Below are positions 12,892-21,979 of a DNA stretch of 64,000 bases, piece by piece. Below the pieces are notes generated by a model that had not been told where the DNA came from, searched no databases, and saw only the letters and a list, made by a program, of their open reading frames with translations. The stretch is from Isoetes taiwanensis (Eukaryota > Streptophyta > Lycopodiopsida > Isoetales > Isoetaceae), in contig JAJEKV010000019.1 in the NCBI GenBank assembly GCA_021234155.1, forward strand, positions 19,219,359 to 19,283,358, written 5' to 3'. The translations under genes were made by a program, and so were the position numbers. How positions within the stretch are numbered: the first letter of the stretch is position 1; the number at the start of each line of letters is the position of its first letter.

Positions 12892-13056
12892 GATGTATAT
12901 TTATACCCACCAAAATTATTAATGGTATGTACGCACCAAAATTATTGATGGTATATACATAGAAATTATTGGATCATATACATACTTCTATGGTACTCGT
13001 ATATACCCAATAATTTTGCTGCAGTGGACATCAATAATTTTACTTGACTATAAAAG
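12892..13056. promoter_or_regulatory. Divergent promoter with paired boxes
   Basis: Between the minus-strand gene (12853) and the plus-strand copy (13092). TATA boxes face outward: GGTATAAATATA on minus (12892-12908) and CTATAAAAG on plus (13048-13056). Each is preceded by two copies of an ATYAATAATTTT-type box: on the minus side within 12912-12925 and 12938-12951, on the plus side near 13008-13017 and 13029-13041. Transcription start sites are inferred, not seen. Confidence 0.5.
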
Positions 13057-13091
13057 TAGCTCCATTCGGTGGTAGAGGTCATTCATCTCCC

Positions 13092-13301
13092 ATGGCTTCC
13101 TTGCCTGATCGTCCAGAGAACATCCAAACCATCAAGTGCTACATGAGCTACAATGATCTGTATGATTGCACAATAAAGGGTGTCAAGATGGATCCATGGC
13201 TGCAATCCAAAGCAGATGGTCCTGCATGAGTGCTTGCGGGGAAGCTCACTCGTGTTGTGATCCACCTATATTGGCTTCCTAATCGAGAGATCTATGAGTG
13301 A
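13092..13301 (+). pseudogene. Small gene family copy B (premature stop)
   Basis: Starts MASLPDRPENIQTIKCYM and stops after 45 codons, but the same frame continues to 13301 with a block VVIHLYWLPN that matches VIIHLIW of the intact minus-strand gene. The Cys-x9-Cys-x9-Trp spacing is identical to that gene. The start is fixed by a TATA box 44 bases upstream. It could still give a 45-residue product, but loss of the conserved end suggests a decaying copy. Confidence 0.5.
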
Positions 13302-13523
13302 ATGCCATTACCTCAAAGAAAGTGTTGATGATGAGTGAATCGGTTATGATCGTATAACATTAAGGATATAATAATATAAGCACTTATGATTTGTGTATCG
13401 CATAAGGATATATATAATATAAGCATAGTGAATATTAGTTGATGTATAGAATCCGAGTAATTAAATATTTCATACTTGTAACGAAAGTACATGATACTTA
13501 CAATAATGGCGCTACAGTCTACC

Positions 13524-13560
13524 CCAATAATTCACATCAATAATTTTACTTCACTATAAA
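13524..13560 (+). promoter_or_regulatory. Promoter of copy C
   Basis: Repeats the layout of copy B's promoter: a CCAATAATT word, CATCAATAATTTTACTT (13535-13551), then ACTATAAAAG. The sequence after the TATA box, CAGCTCCATTCGG, also matches copy B. Confidence 0.5.
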
Positions 13561-13597
13561 AGCAGCTCCATTCGGGGCTAGAGGTCATTCATCTCTC

Positions 13598-13804
13598 ATG
13601 GATTATTCGCCTTCTTCTGTTCACCACATCGAGGCGATCAAGTGCTCAATGAGCTACACTGATCTTGTGGGTTGCAAGTGATAGGGTATTCTTCTTGATC
13701 CCTACACCGCAATCCAAAGCCAATGGTCTTTGAGATTCGTTGCCGGGCTGATTCGTGTTATGATCCACCTCATTTGGCTTCCCGAAATAATAGCTATGAG
13801 ATAA
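13598..13804 (+). pseudogene. Small gene family copy C (premature stops)
   Basis: Begins MDYSPSSVHHIEAIKCSM. The frame meets two stops after 27 codons, then continues to 13804 with RVMIHLIWLP, the family's conserved end block. The Cys-x9-Cys spacing is kept. It is a direct tandem copy of B, about 508 bases downstream, including promoter and 3' flank (GATGATGAGTGAATC after each). Confidence 0.55.
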
Positions 13805-13899
13805 GTGGGATCACCCACAGCAGATCATGATGATGAGTGAATCACCATATAAGCACCGACCATCTTATCTATGAATCATGTATGCATTTATATATTAAA

Positions 13900-14020
13900 G
13901 ATGTAAGCAGTTATATATGATCTACATTATAGTAATGTACAAGATCTTATGTATTAAGATGAAAGATATGTATTACAAGTACAAGATCTCATGTATTAAG
14001 ATGAACAATGTGCTATGTCT
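13900..14020 (+). repeat. Short direct repeat
   Basis: ACAAGATCTTATGTATTAAG and ACAAGATCTCATGTATTAAG occur 50 bases apart, between the small-gene cluster and the transposon-like gene. Confidence 0.7.
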
Positions 14021-14604
14021 TTCCACATGTCTACAATATATTTCGGAATTTGGACTGTTTTCGGCCTCTTGCCATTGGCATCCCAAGCATAATGAATAGC
14101 ATCTAAATTTTCGTACCTTGAAGGATCGGAAGGATTAGGCCGCCAACGCTTAGTTAAGCAGTCTTTGTAGTCCCTCCAAAGAGGCTTCCACCACGATATA
14201 TAAATATGGCCAAAATATGTAGATTCCGGATCAAGAACAAAGATTCTCCTCTGCGCATATCCTAACCAAGTGGCGGTGTTATCATCTCCGTGTCCGACTA
14301 GAACAAACATACCCTTTGTCACATGTACGTGAGGATCAAACTCTTCAAGAGGCAACACTGGACGGCCATCTGACGGGCCACAATAAGATGGTAAAAGTCG
14401 CGTGACCAAGGCAGATACGTCGACCTCTGGAACAAATGCTGTTTGTTCTAGAGGAGCTTGTCTTGTTTGTGGCCAAAATGCATCATTTTGAGGACGTCCT
14501 GGAGCAACATCCTCCAAAGAGATAAGAAGCTGGCTCCAATACTCAACACTTGCCGTGTATTGCCTTGCAAAAAAGCTAGTTTCTTGATTCTTACATATGT
14601 CCTT

Positions 14605-15555
14605 CTATAGGGAGATGTATTTGTTGATGCTATCCTTCAACCCTGGAAGATCTTTCAATGTTGGTCTAGGAGGAATATTTTGTGGCACACCACTTGGTAT
14701 CATTGGCTGACTATGTTCATCCTCTTTCCACATTCGAACTCCTGGAGAATCTGCTGGAAGCCACTCTTTATGTGTAGGACGCATTTTGTATTGCATAACA
14801 GGCCAATCTCCTGCCATCTTAAATTTGAAGAGCAAGGGTTCAGTATGCCCAACCAGGCGTTGGCCCTTATCAGGGATGAATCCCTTCACAAAAGCCTTCC
14901 AATTTGGAACTTCATCAATAAAGTATGGAATTGGAGATTTTGCATTGCACTTGCTGAACAAGTAAAGCAGCTCTGGTAGTGTCAAAGCATCCGACGAACT
15001 CATCAAGGTTGAAAATTTTCCAAATAAAGCGTCAATATCATCATGGGTGTGGCCGACCATCATAAAGCCCACTTGGATCTCATCAAAGACCTTAAGCCAA
15101 ATCAAATAAGATAAGTATGAAAAGACATACCTATTTTTGTTTTGGCCTAATGCATTATCAAGTTGCAAATAGAGATTTCGAGGAAGAGGGTTGAACACCT
15201 CAGGATTCGTTGTAGTTGAAGTACTTGGCAATACTTCTGCCATGGAAGCAAGTTTGTTCTTCAAAGGATTGATGTCCTTGACTGCTTGCATCCATTTGCA
15301 ATCTGCAGGCTTACTTCCACATAAGTCACCTATCTTGTCCTCTTGCACCAATTCCAAGTTATGCAATATTCTAGAAAGTGAACCAATGTGGAAGTTTGAA
15401 TCATCTTTCCATAAATCAAGTGAAAAATGACCATAGGCACGACCACCATGCCCATGAGTCAAAGCTCCTGTCAAACTGCTCTTCAAGCGATCACCTCTCC
15501 ATACAGATTTTGCTAGATGATGACTTCTAGGCACTAAAGTCTTAACCTGATCCAT
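14605..15555 (-). CDS. DUF7869-like, possible DDE nuclease segment
   Basis: A 316-codon uninterrupted stretch. Key blocks are SLTGALTHG (27-35), LYLQLDNALGQNKNRY (128-143), VGFMMVGHTHDDID (162-175) and WPVMQYK, the order typical of DUF7869 proteins. The spaced acidic residues in QLDN and HTHDDID could be parts of a DDE-type active site; that is inference. The sequence runs on in the same frame past a TAG into 13996-14604, so the real protein was longer. Confidence 0.65.
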   Translation of the reverse strand: MDQVKTLVPRSHHLAKSVWRGDRLKSSLTGALTHGHGGRAYGHFSLDLWKDDSNFHIGSLSRILHNLELVQEDKIGDLCGSKPADCKWMQAVKDINPLKNKLASMAEVLPSTSTTTNPEVFNPLPRNLYLQLDNALGQNKNRYVFSYLSYLIWLKVFDEIQVGFMMVGHTHDDIDALFGKFSTLMSSSDALTLPELLYLFSKCNAKSPIPYFIDEVPNWKAFVKGFIPDKGQRLVGHTEPLLFKFKMAGDWPVMQYKMRPTHKEWLPADSPGVRMWKEDEHSQPMIPSGVPQNIPPRPTLKDLPGLKDSINKYISL

Positions 15556-16724
15556 CTTATCATGTATTATACATAGATGATTTTTCGAGGAGACATTTGG
15601 ACAATGCTCTCCAATGCCAATATTGACTTCTGCAAGAGCGTTGCTCTAGCATATGAGACCGACGTTGAATTGCAAGATTTCGTCTCTCTCTCATATCTTT
15701 TGTTTTTTCCAGCTTCTGCTTAATTACCACGTAGATGTTGCATTTAGAGAAGGCTGTATTTTTTGCAATGCTAACATCTGGAAATTCTCTTTTCCATATA
15801 CTATAAAAAGAGTTCAAGGCTACAGTTGTTCCTGTAAGCTCTTCAACGACTGCACCAACTTCTTTATGTATAAGCTTCTTATTAAGAATGGAAGGAAGCT
15901 TGCGTACATTTTCTCTTACATCATCTCTACCTCTTTTGCTCCTATGGGGAATACTTTCAGCATTCTCTTGAATGAATCTGTCTAGCACACATTCGGTGGC
16001 CAATGTAGAAGATCTAGGCTTCTTAGAACTAGTATTACCATGTTCAGCTACCTTTCCACCTGCTTCAAATCTGTTTCTCCAATTGTAAAATGTTGACTGA
16101 CTGATACCTAAAGCCATGCGCCACCCAGCCAGACAGAATTCCATCCCCTTGAGCACTATCCTGTCCTCTCCTTCTCCTGTGTAAGTCACACTCAAAGATG
16201 TCAAAAAATACGTAACCCTTGCATTGTATGGTTGAGATAAAATTCTTTTTCTTAATTCGCATTACTTGATGCTTCGTAAGTTTCTTGTTGCAAGTATTTT
16301 TGCAGCAGCTTGACTTCATGAACTTATTGATTGAAGTTGTGGAGCATAGCCTTTCATCTTTGCTCTTTCCCTTGGGCTGTCTTGGAATTCTATTTGTATA
16401 AGTATACTTCCTTTTTCGTTTGAATTGAGCCTGAATATTGTCCTCAAATGATTCTATTTCCATATCCTCATTTTCTTTAGCTTCTCGAGCTTGCAGATGT
16501 TGTGAGACAGTCCTTCCATCCTGCAGCATCACATCGCTATTCTCCCATTGTACAAGTGCATTTTCTGCTGGCCTTTCTGCACAAGCATGACATTTGAGAT
16601 CCTCTGTAATTAGTGCAGGAAGGATCTTTCCCACATAGAGGCCCACCTTTGAGTCTCCTAAAAATTCATCGTCAACAGCATCCTGGGGATCACTGAAGAC
16701 AATTATGGCCTCTGCATATTTACT

Positions 16725-17500
16725 TCAGACACATGCATGAAGAATGTGGCAATGCTTATCCAAGAGATCAGTTCTTGAGAAACTAGGTGGTGGTTCATCA
16801 TCATCTGATGCTATCCTGCGAGGAAAACGAGTACCTAGATCCATTGTAGGATCAATTTCTTCATCTGCATCTGACACTGCCTCTACAGATTCTACATTCG
16901 AGGTCAGTGGTGGAGTAGCTAAATCATTGGCATGATATCTTATATCCTGCCGAGGCCATTCGATAAACGTTCCCACAGCCTCTTCAATGTTGTCCGCACC
17001 AGCACATGGAATCGGAAGGATGTGGGTAGGAACTACAGCCTCGGTAACTTGCACTGCTATGTTGAGTGCGTCAACATTCTTCCCATGGATGCAAGTTCTA
17101 TTCACCCAGACACCCTTACCAACCATAGTATTATTACTGACAAGGTTCACCATATTCTCTGTGCTGCTTACTGTTTGAAGGAGCGGAGCAGTCGACACTG
17201 AGTCTGATGATGTTGTGGAGGGACTACTAGGCAAGTTGGGGGTTTCAGTATCAGACGTTCCCGATGACACAGGTGAGGCAGTTTCACAGTATTTTACTTG
17301 ATTTCGAGGCCATTCGATAAATGTCCCCACGACTTCAGCAATGTTATCTGCTCCCTCACACGGAATGGGAAGCACATGGGTGGGCACTATGGCTTCAGTG
17401 ACCTCCACGACCACATTGCACCATGGAATGTTCCTGCCATGCAGATGGTCCCCTGGCAACTACCACATCCACATCGACAAGGTTACGCAGGGGCCTTTTC
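16725..17500 (-). CDS. Tandem DUF8039-like modules of the element
   Basis: Two homologous modules share the pattern VTEA-V-PTH-LPIPC-GADNI-E-VGTFIEWPR: one at residues about 17-52 and one at about 125-172 of the frame starting at 17459. They are joined by a Ser/Thr/Pro-rich linker and followed by an acidic tail. The VGTFIEWP signature recalls the DUF8039 module found in proteins of plant En/Spm-type elements. Its function is unknown; it lies ahead of a DDE-like region, so a DNA- or chromatin-binding accessory is possible. Confidence 0.6.
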
Positions 17501-17610
17501 CTGTAAGAATCAATACACACATATACATACTTGTTAAAGACATGCAACCCTCGATGACATATGCTTAGTAAAAATAGCGCAAAAATTTGAAAGAAATTAG
17601 ACGACATGGG

Positions 17611-17914
17611 ACAAATGGCGCAGCTGTTCCATTTACGAAATGGCGCTATCGCGCCATTTACCTTTAAATGGCGCAGCTGCGCCATTTAATTTACTTGTAA
17701 ACGGGCCATTTTCCTTTGCCAGATAAATGGCGCAGCTGCCCCATTTTGTTTTAAATGGCGCAGCCGCTCCATTTACGTGTAAATGGCGCAGCTGCTCCAT
17801 TTGAAGCATAATGGGGCAGCTGCGCCATTTACACGTAAACGGAGCAGCTGCGCCATTTAAAGCAAAATGGGGCAGCCGCGCCATTTACCTGGCAAAGGAA
17901 AATGGCCCGTTTAC
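17611..17914. repeat. Palindrome array with 218-bp near-perfect inverted repeat
   Basis: From 17697 to 17914 the two arms (about 105 bases each, almost no spacer) match at about 94%, and the mismatches I see are all transitions. Each arm is made of smaller palindromes of the type AAATGGCGCAGCTGC followed by NCCATTT. Further loose copies fill 17611-17690. It lies just upstream of the first visible exon of the transposon-like gene. Confidence 0.9.
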
Positions 17915-18219
17915 ACGTACATGTCATCTTTAATCTAAATGCTATATCTAATGTTATGGTATCTTATTACTACAAGATTCAGCAATCAAAGAAAATGTAC
18001 CCTTTAAGACATCAATTGTTGAGAACTTATCAACTGACACAAAATAGAGAAGATCTACTTATCACACTGAAAAGAATTCTCAGTAAATACACAACATTAA
18101 CCTATACAATCTACCATCCTACATCAACTACATTGGGAGTACATATTTAACATACTAAAACTGCATAGCCTCTAACCTGGAGGTCATTGAGGATTCCGGA
18201 TCTGCCATCAAGATTGAAT

Positions 18220-18420
18220 GCGCCTCAAGATTGAAGACGAGCACCTGAAGAATGAGGACGAGCGGAAGACGAGCGCCTGAAGAAGAAAGAACGCGCCTGA
18301 AGAAGGAAGACAAGCGCAGAATGAGTTGAAGCGCCTGCAAAAGAAAGACCAGCGGCCAAGTGAGAAAGCAAGCGGCCAAGTGGGAAAGACAAGCGGCCAA
18401 GTGGGCGGGCAAATTCAAAT
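18220..18420 (+). repeat. Short imperfect tandem repeats
   Basis: GAAGACGAGCGCCTGAAG-like words, then three copies of AAGCGGCCAAGTGGGAAAGA. No gene is convincing here. Confidence 0.6.
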
Positions 18421-18440
18421 TGCAAATTCAAAAGTCAAAA

Positions 18441-18461
18441 GGGGCGGGCGGGACGGGCGGG
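18441..18461 (+). repeat. G-quadruplex-prone block 1
   Basis: GGGCGGGCGGGACGGGCGGG followed at once by AAAATTCAAATTTT; five G3 runs in 20 bases. Confidence 0.85.
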
Positions 18462-19236
18462 AAAATTCAAATTTTTTGAAATTTGGAAAGGAAGGAAGGA
18501 AGGAAGGAAAAAATTTTAACGTCCGCGGAACCCAATCGGGTTATGGGACACAAGTACAAGACGGGACCGAAGTCCCTAACCAGAACATGGGCCGAAACCC
18601 TTACAAAATAAAGTATAATCACCATGGCCCAGATTAAAAACCACATGGGAAAAAACTGTTGCCAGGATGACTACATATCAAAAAATCCATGCTATTGCAA
18701 GAAGCAACAAGCATACCTCCAACAAACAAAACTTCACCAAACGCCTCCGAACCGTAACCTCTTCACAGCTGGGTGCTGAGGACTGGTGTGAGCTTACGCA
18801 CGCGCTAAATCTCCATCTTCTCGATAAAACCAGAGCAAATAGATGCTGGTGCAAAGATCAGTGTCGACCCACCGGGCGGCTTCGATCAAACCACTAGACC
18901 ATAAGAGCCGCCACGAGAAACAGTCAAGTCCCTAAACCCACGAGCGCGACTACACGCAGAAGGCGGTGGCCTCGAGGGCACCGCTGGTTGAAAAACCGGC
19001 GATACAATAGGCCCGAACCCAATCACCCGCACGCCCAGTGGAAGGCGGGTTCAGAAAACCGCCAAGGAAATCGCCGAGGAGGTGCATCCTCACCGTGCCA
19101 AAACGCCACTCCTCGGCGCCACCCATCATCGCAGACTGCAGCGCCACCCTTCATCGCACCCAGGCGACCAAACAGGTGCCGGCTCGCCAGGCCAGCCAGT
19201 GCGAGTGCAGGCGCCGAAGGAAGGAGAAAGACGGAC
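18462..19236. other. No gene seen
   Basis: GC-richer than its surroundings. Open frames here overlap on both strands and look like compositional by-products. It sits between two G-rich repeat blocks and is probably part of the same repeat unit. Confidence 0.5.
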
Positions 19237-19345
19237 GGGCGGGCGGGACGGGCGGGAAAATTCAAATTTTCTGATGCATGGAGAGACGGACGGGCGGGCG
19301 GGAAAATTCAAATTTTCTGAAATTTGTAGCGGACGGGCGGGCGCC
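19237..19345 (+). repeat. G-quadruplex-prone blocks 2-4
   Basis: The same GGGCGGGCGGG motif occurs three more times (19237-19256, 19292-19302, 19334-19350). The first two are followed by AAAATTCAAATTTTCTGA, as in block 1; the third is followed by GTAAAAATTCGAAAG. Confidence 0.85.
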
Positions 19346-19877
19346 CGCGGGTAAAAATTCGAAAGCGAGGGCGGGACTATCATGACAAACTTCATAATGC
19401 ACTGGAGCTTATTTTTCGTACTGTTTATTTTAATCATTCTCAAGGGTAGATATTTTGGCACAGATTGAACTCTGCCAAAGCATAACTTGGAAAAAGGGAA
19501 GTGAGCACGATAATTCAAATGTTTTAAATCTGTCCAACAAACTGGTCTGCTACACTAAAGCAGAGTTTCATTAAAGTTGGAAATTTCGTGATTCCAATTT
19601 CTCGCGAAATCAGTTTCTTCCCTGTTTTATCACACATTTATGGATAGATATGGCACTATTTACTTAAAAAGAAACCATTTGTCATGCAAAAACCGCTACA
19701 TTTAATATAAAACAGCGCGGTTTCAGTTGTCAGGAAGAGTAGTATGGCGCCATTTACTTAGAAAGTATGAGGAAAAGCGCCCCGAGAACCTCAAAAGCAG
19801 ATACTAAGTTGCCAAAAAGCGCCCGGCAAGCAAACAAAATGGTGCGGCCGCCCCTTTAGCTTCAAATTAACTACAAA

Positions 19878-20080
19878 GCAAATAGCGCAAACGCGCTATT
19901 TGCTTGAACGTGAAAGCGAGCAAATAGTGCAGGCGCGCCATTTGCTTTAACGTGTAGAGCGAGCAAATAGTGCAGGCGCGCCATTTGCTTTAACGTGTAG
20001 AGCGAGCAAATAGTGCAGGCGCGCTATTTGCCTTAACGTGAAGTCCAAGCAAATAGTGCTCTCGCGCCATTTTGTTATAG
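19878..20080 (+). repeat. 43-bp palindromic tandem array, 5 units
   Basis: Units begin at 19878, 19920, 19963, 20006 and 20049. Each holds a palindrome of the form GCAAATAGTGC-AGGC-GCGCCATTTGC. The AAAT-GCGC / GCGC-ATTT design is like that of the array at 17.6-17.9 kb. Confidence 0.9.
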
Positions 20081-20117
20081 ATAACACATTTTTTCAGAAG
20101 ACCATGTAGATATATAT

Positions 20118-20330
20118 ATGATCATGAAAGGCATCGCCAACCGTCTTAAGCCTATCTTAAACAGGGTTATTGGAAGGGAGCAATCAGCTTTTCTGCCAGG
20201 TAGATATATTTTGGACAATTACCTAGCGGCTAGAGAAGGAATGCATTGGTGCAGATCTACACAGCAAAGTTGTGTACTTATTAAGATGGATTTTAGAAAG
20301 GCCTATGACTCCCTTAGGTGGGATGGCTAG
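20118..20330 (+). pseudogene. LINE RT segment in inverted orientation
   Basis: Encodes KGIANRLKPILN, EQSAFLPGRYILDN and KMDFRKAYDSLRW, the RT blocks that should follow directly after the minus-strand WRPIA at 20335. The segment is flipped relative to the rest of the LINE and ends at the junction near 20330. Confidence 0.85.
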
Positions 20331-20334
20331 TGCG

Positions 20335-20586
20335 ATGGGACGCCACTCCCCAAGTGATAGAGGTCTAGAAACTTTTGGGACCAAGGTGATGAATCCTGCC
20401 GCTAGAGTTGGATGTAATGAGCAAGAGGACCAAGCCCCCCAAACAGCCTTCACAAAGTCTGGTCCAAGAGCGTCCCAGAACTCCACAAAGAATTCAGGAG
20501 GAAAGCCATCAGGGCCTGGGGACTTACTAGAGGCCAGAGAGCATAGTACTTTAAATATCTCCTCTTCGCCCGGCTGACGCAATAAA
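20335..20586 (-). pseudogene. LINE RT start (RT blocks 0-2)
   Basis: Encodes SSKSPGPDGFPPEFF, then LVPKVSRPLSLGEWRPIA, the opening RT blocks of plant L1 elements. It continues from the linker across the 590-bp insertion. Confidence 0.85.
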
Positions 20587-20594
20587 GTTTGGTT

Positions 20595-21184
20595 CCCGGG
20601 GGATTCACCTCTATTATAGGTATATATGCCATGTGCGTTCCTTAGGTTGCCAAAAAACCCATTGTATACGACAATTTCATATGAAAACCCCTTTGTATAC
20701 GACTACATTATTTGTAAAAGAATGCAACCCATATCATATAATTACTTGAACAAAACACTTTTACTTGACAACCCTTTCCATATATATACGATATCTTCTA
20801 TATTATCATAGTATTGATACTTATTATATAAACAACTTGAAGTATATTATCTGTACCAAAATGTAATGTGATTAGTATGAGTTGAAGTTATAAAATTCAC
20901 TATGTCTAGATGTCTTAGCTCTTCATAAGCTAGCCTATAATTAATCTTATATTGAAATAGATGAAGCAACCAAAACAGTAGAAGCTCACCAAAAATGACA
21001 GACCCTTACAGTATGAATACGAATCGAACACTGGCGCCACCACACTCCCTCTGGTATCTTACGACATTCAAACTATAAAAACCTTATAGTTTTCTTAAGT
21101 ATACGGTACCAGAGAGGCAATAAAAAAACCCATTTGGTGCACTCAACATGTTTCATACCCTATAATCTAGGTGAACCCCCCGGG
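20595..21184. mobile_element. 590-bp inverted-repeat element (MITE-like)
   Basis: Left end CCCGGGGGATTCACCT and right end, reverse-complemented, CCCGGGGGGTTCACCT; similarity continues through ATTATAGG, giving about 30-bp terminal inverted repeats. It is flanked by GTTTGGTT at 20587-20594 and 21185-21192, an 8-bp target duplication. The interior has no transposase frame, so it is non-autonomous. An 8-bp duplication suits hAT-like transposases, but the ends do not look like typical hAT ends. Confidence 0.85.
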
Positions 21185-21193
21185 GTTTGGTTG

Positions 21194-21924
21194 TCATCCA
21201 CAGTAATCTTATGTGCCCAATCAATCTGGGCCAACCAAAGAGAGATTTGGGATTGATAAGAGGATGGGAGATTGTCTGCTTTGAATTGAGCTTGAAAGCT
21301 TTCCCGAATAAACGCCTTGATACCCCCGGGATCAGTAAGTATATTTTGACAATTATCCTTAATTGAAGTGATACTGTTCTCTGCTAATCTGGCCCCTGCC
21401 ATTCTAAAGAAGCACTTAGAGTTTTCATGGTCTGACTCTGCGTACCACTTTATTTTGGAACGAACCGCAACCCCCCTAGCTTCCTCCTCCTCAATAGCTT
21501 CGGCTTTTGTTTCCAGTTCCTCCTCCAAGGATTGCTTGTCTCTGTTATAGGGATCAAGTAACAGATCCTGCTTGACTACCCTTAGAAGATTATACAGGGC
21601 ATTTTTTTCTTTCTTGAATTTCAAGCACTTCTCCTTGCCCCATTTCTTGATCCACATTTTCATAAGGCTAATCTTTTTAACCCAAGCCTTCATGGAAGGG
21701 AGGCATTCCGTATTAGTTAGAGAAGCCAGGAAAGTCCTAAAGGGTTTGCAGAATGCCTCCTTCCCCAGTAGGGAGGTATTAAACTTGAAAGGCACACTCC
21801 CTCCTCTTCTTTTAGTAGGGATACGCTCCAACACTAACTTTTGTGGCACATGGTCTGAATGCGAGAAAGCAAGCTCTCCTTCAACATAACATCTGTCCAT
21901 GAAGGAGGCTGTCCTATTAGCCAT
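21194..21924 (-). pseudogene. LINE endonuclease end and RT linker
   Basis: Contains the SDH motif of the endonuclease (AFSHSDHVPQKL) near its start, then the Lys/Glu-rich linker with RSKIKWYAESDHENSKCFF typical of plant L1 elements. The frame is interrupted at the 590-bp insertion, where the coding sequence for Asn-Gln-Thr is duplicated. Confidence 0.75.
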
Positions 21925-21979
21925 GTAGAACCTGTCTAGTAAGCAGTATATTCTGTCATGCCCCTTCTGTTTATTAGAT

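Larger units (their letters stand above)
13996..17500 (-). pseudogene. DNA-transposon-like gene: DUF8039-like x2, HTH, DUF7869-like
   Basis: One long minus-strand coding region in pieces. In order: two DUF8039-like modules (16725-17500), a linker, a cysteine cluster CCKNTCNKK (about 16290), a helix-turn-helix-like ISQSTFYNWRNRFEAGG followed by EHGNTSSKK (about 16080), a second linker with ALNSFYSIWKREFP (about 15800), the DUF7869-like region (14605-15555), and a C-terminal part ending at 13996. An in-frame TGA lies between the first and second parts, a shift sits in a run of T near 16208, another near 15570, and a TAG near 14605 precedes the last 200 codons. A splice-acceptor-like TTACAG borders the first exon at 17501. 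Assignment to DUF7869 and DUF8039 is from memory of these families, which are common in bryophyte, fern and cnidarian genomes. Confidence 0.65.

Noticed and set aside
12605-12913. Longer 102-codon start for the small minus-strand gene
   Set aside because: The extra 20 codons overlap the TATA box; the ATG at 12853 matches the spacing in the related copies.
17633-17884. Repeat protein with NGAAAPF units
   Set aside because: The repeats follow from the DNA palindrome array and read in both directions.
19023-19518. Overlapping Arg/Pro-rich frames on both strands
   Set aside because: GC-rich repeat sequence gives open frames on every strand; no motif and no codon preference.
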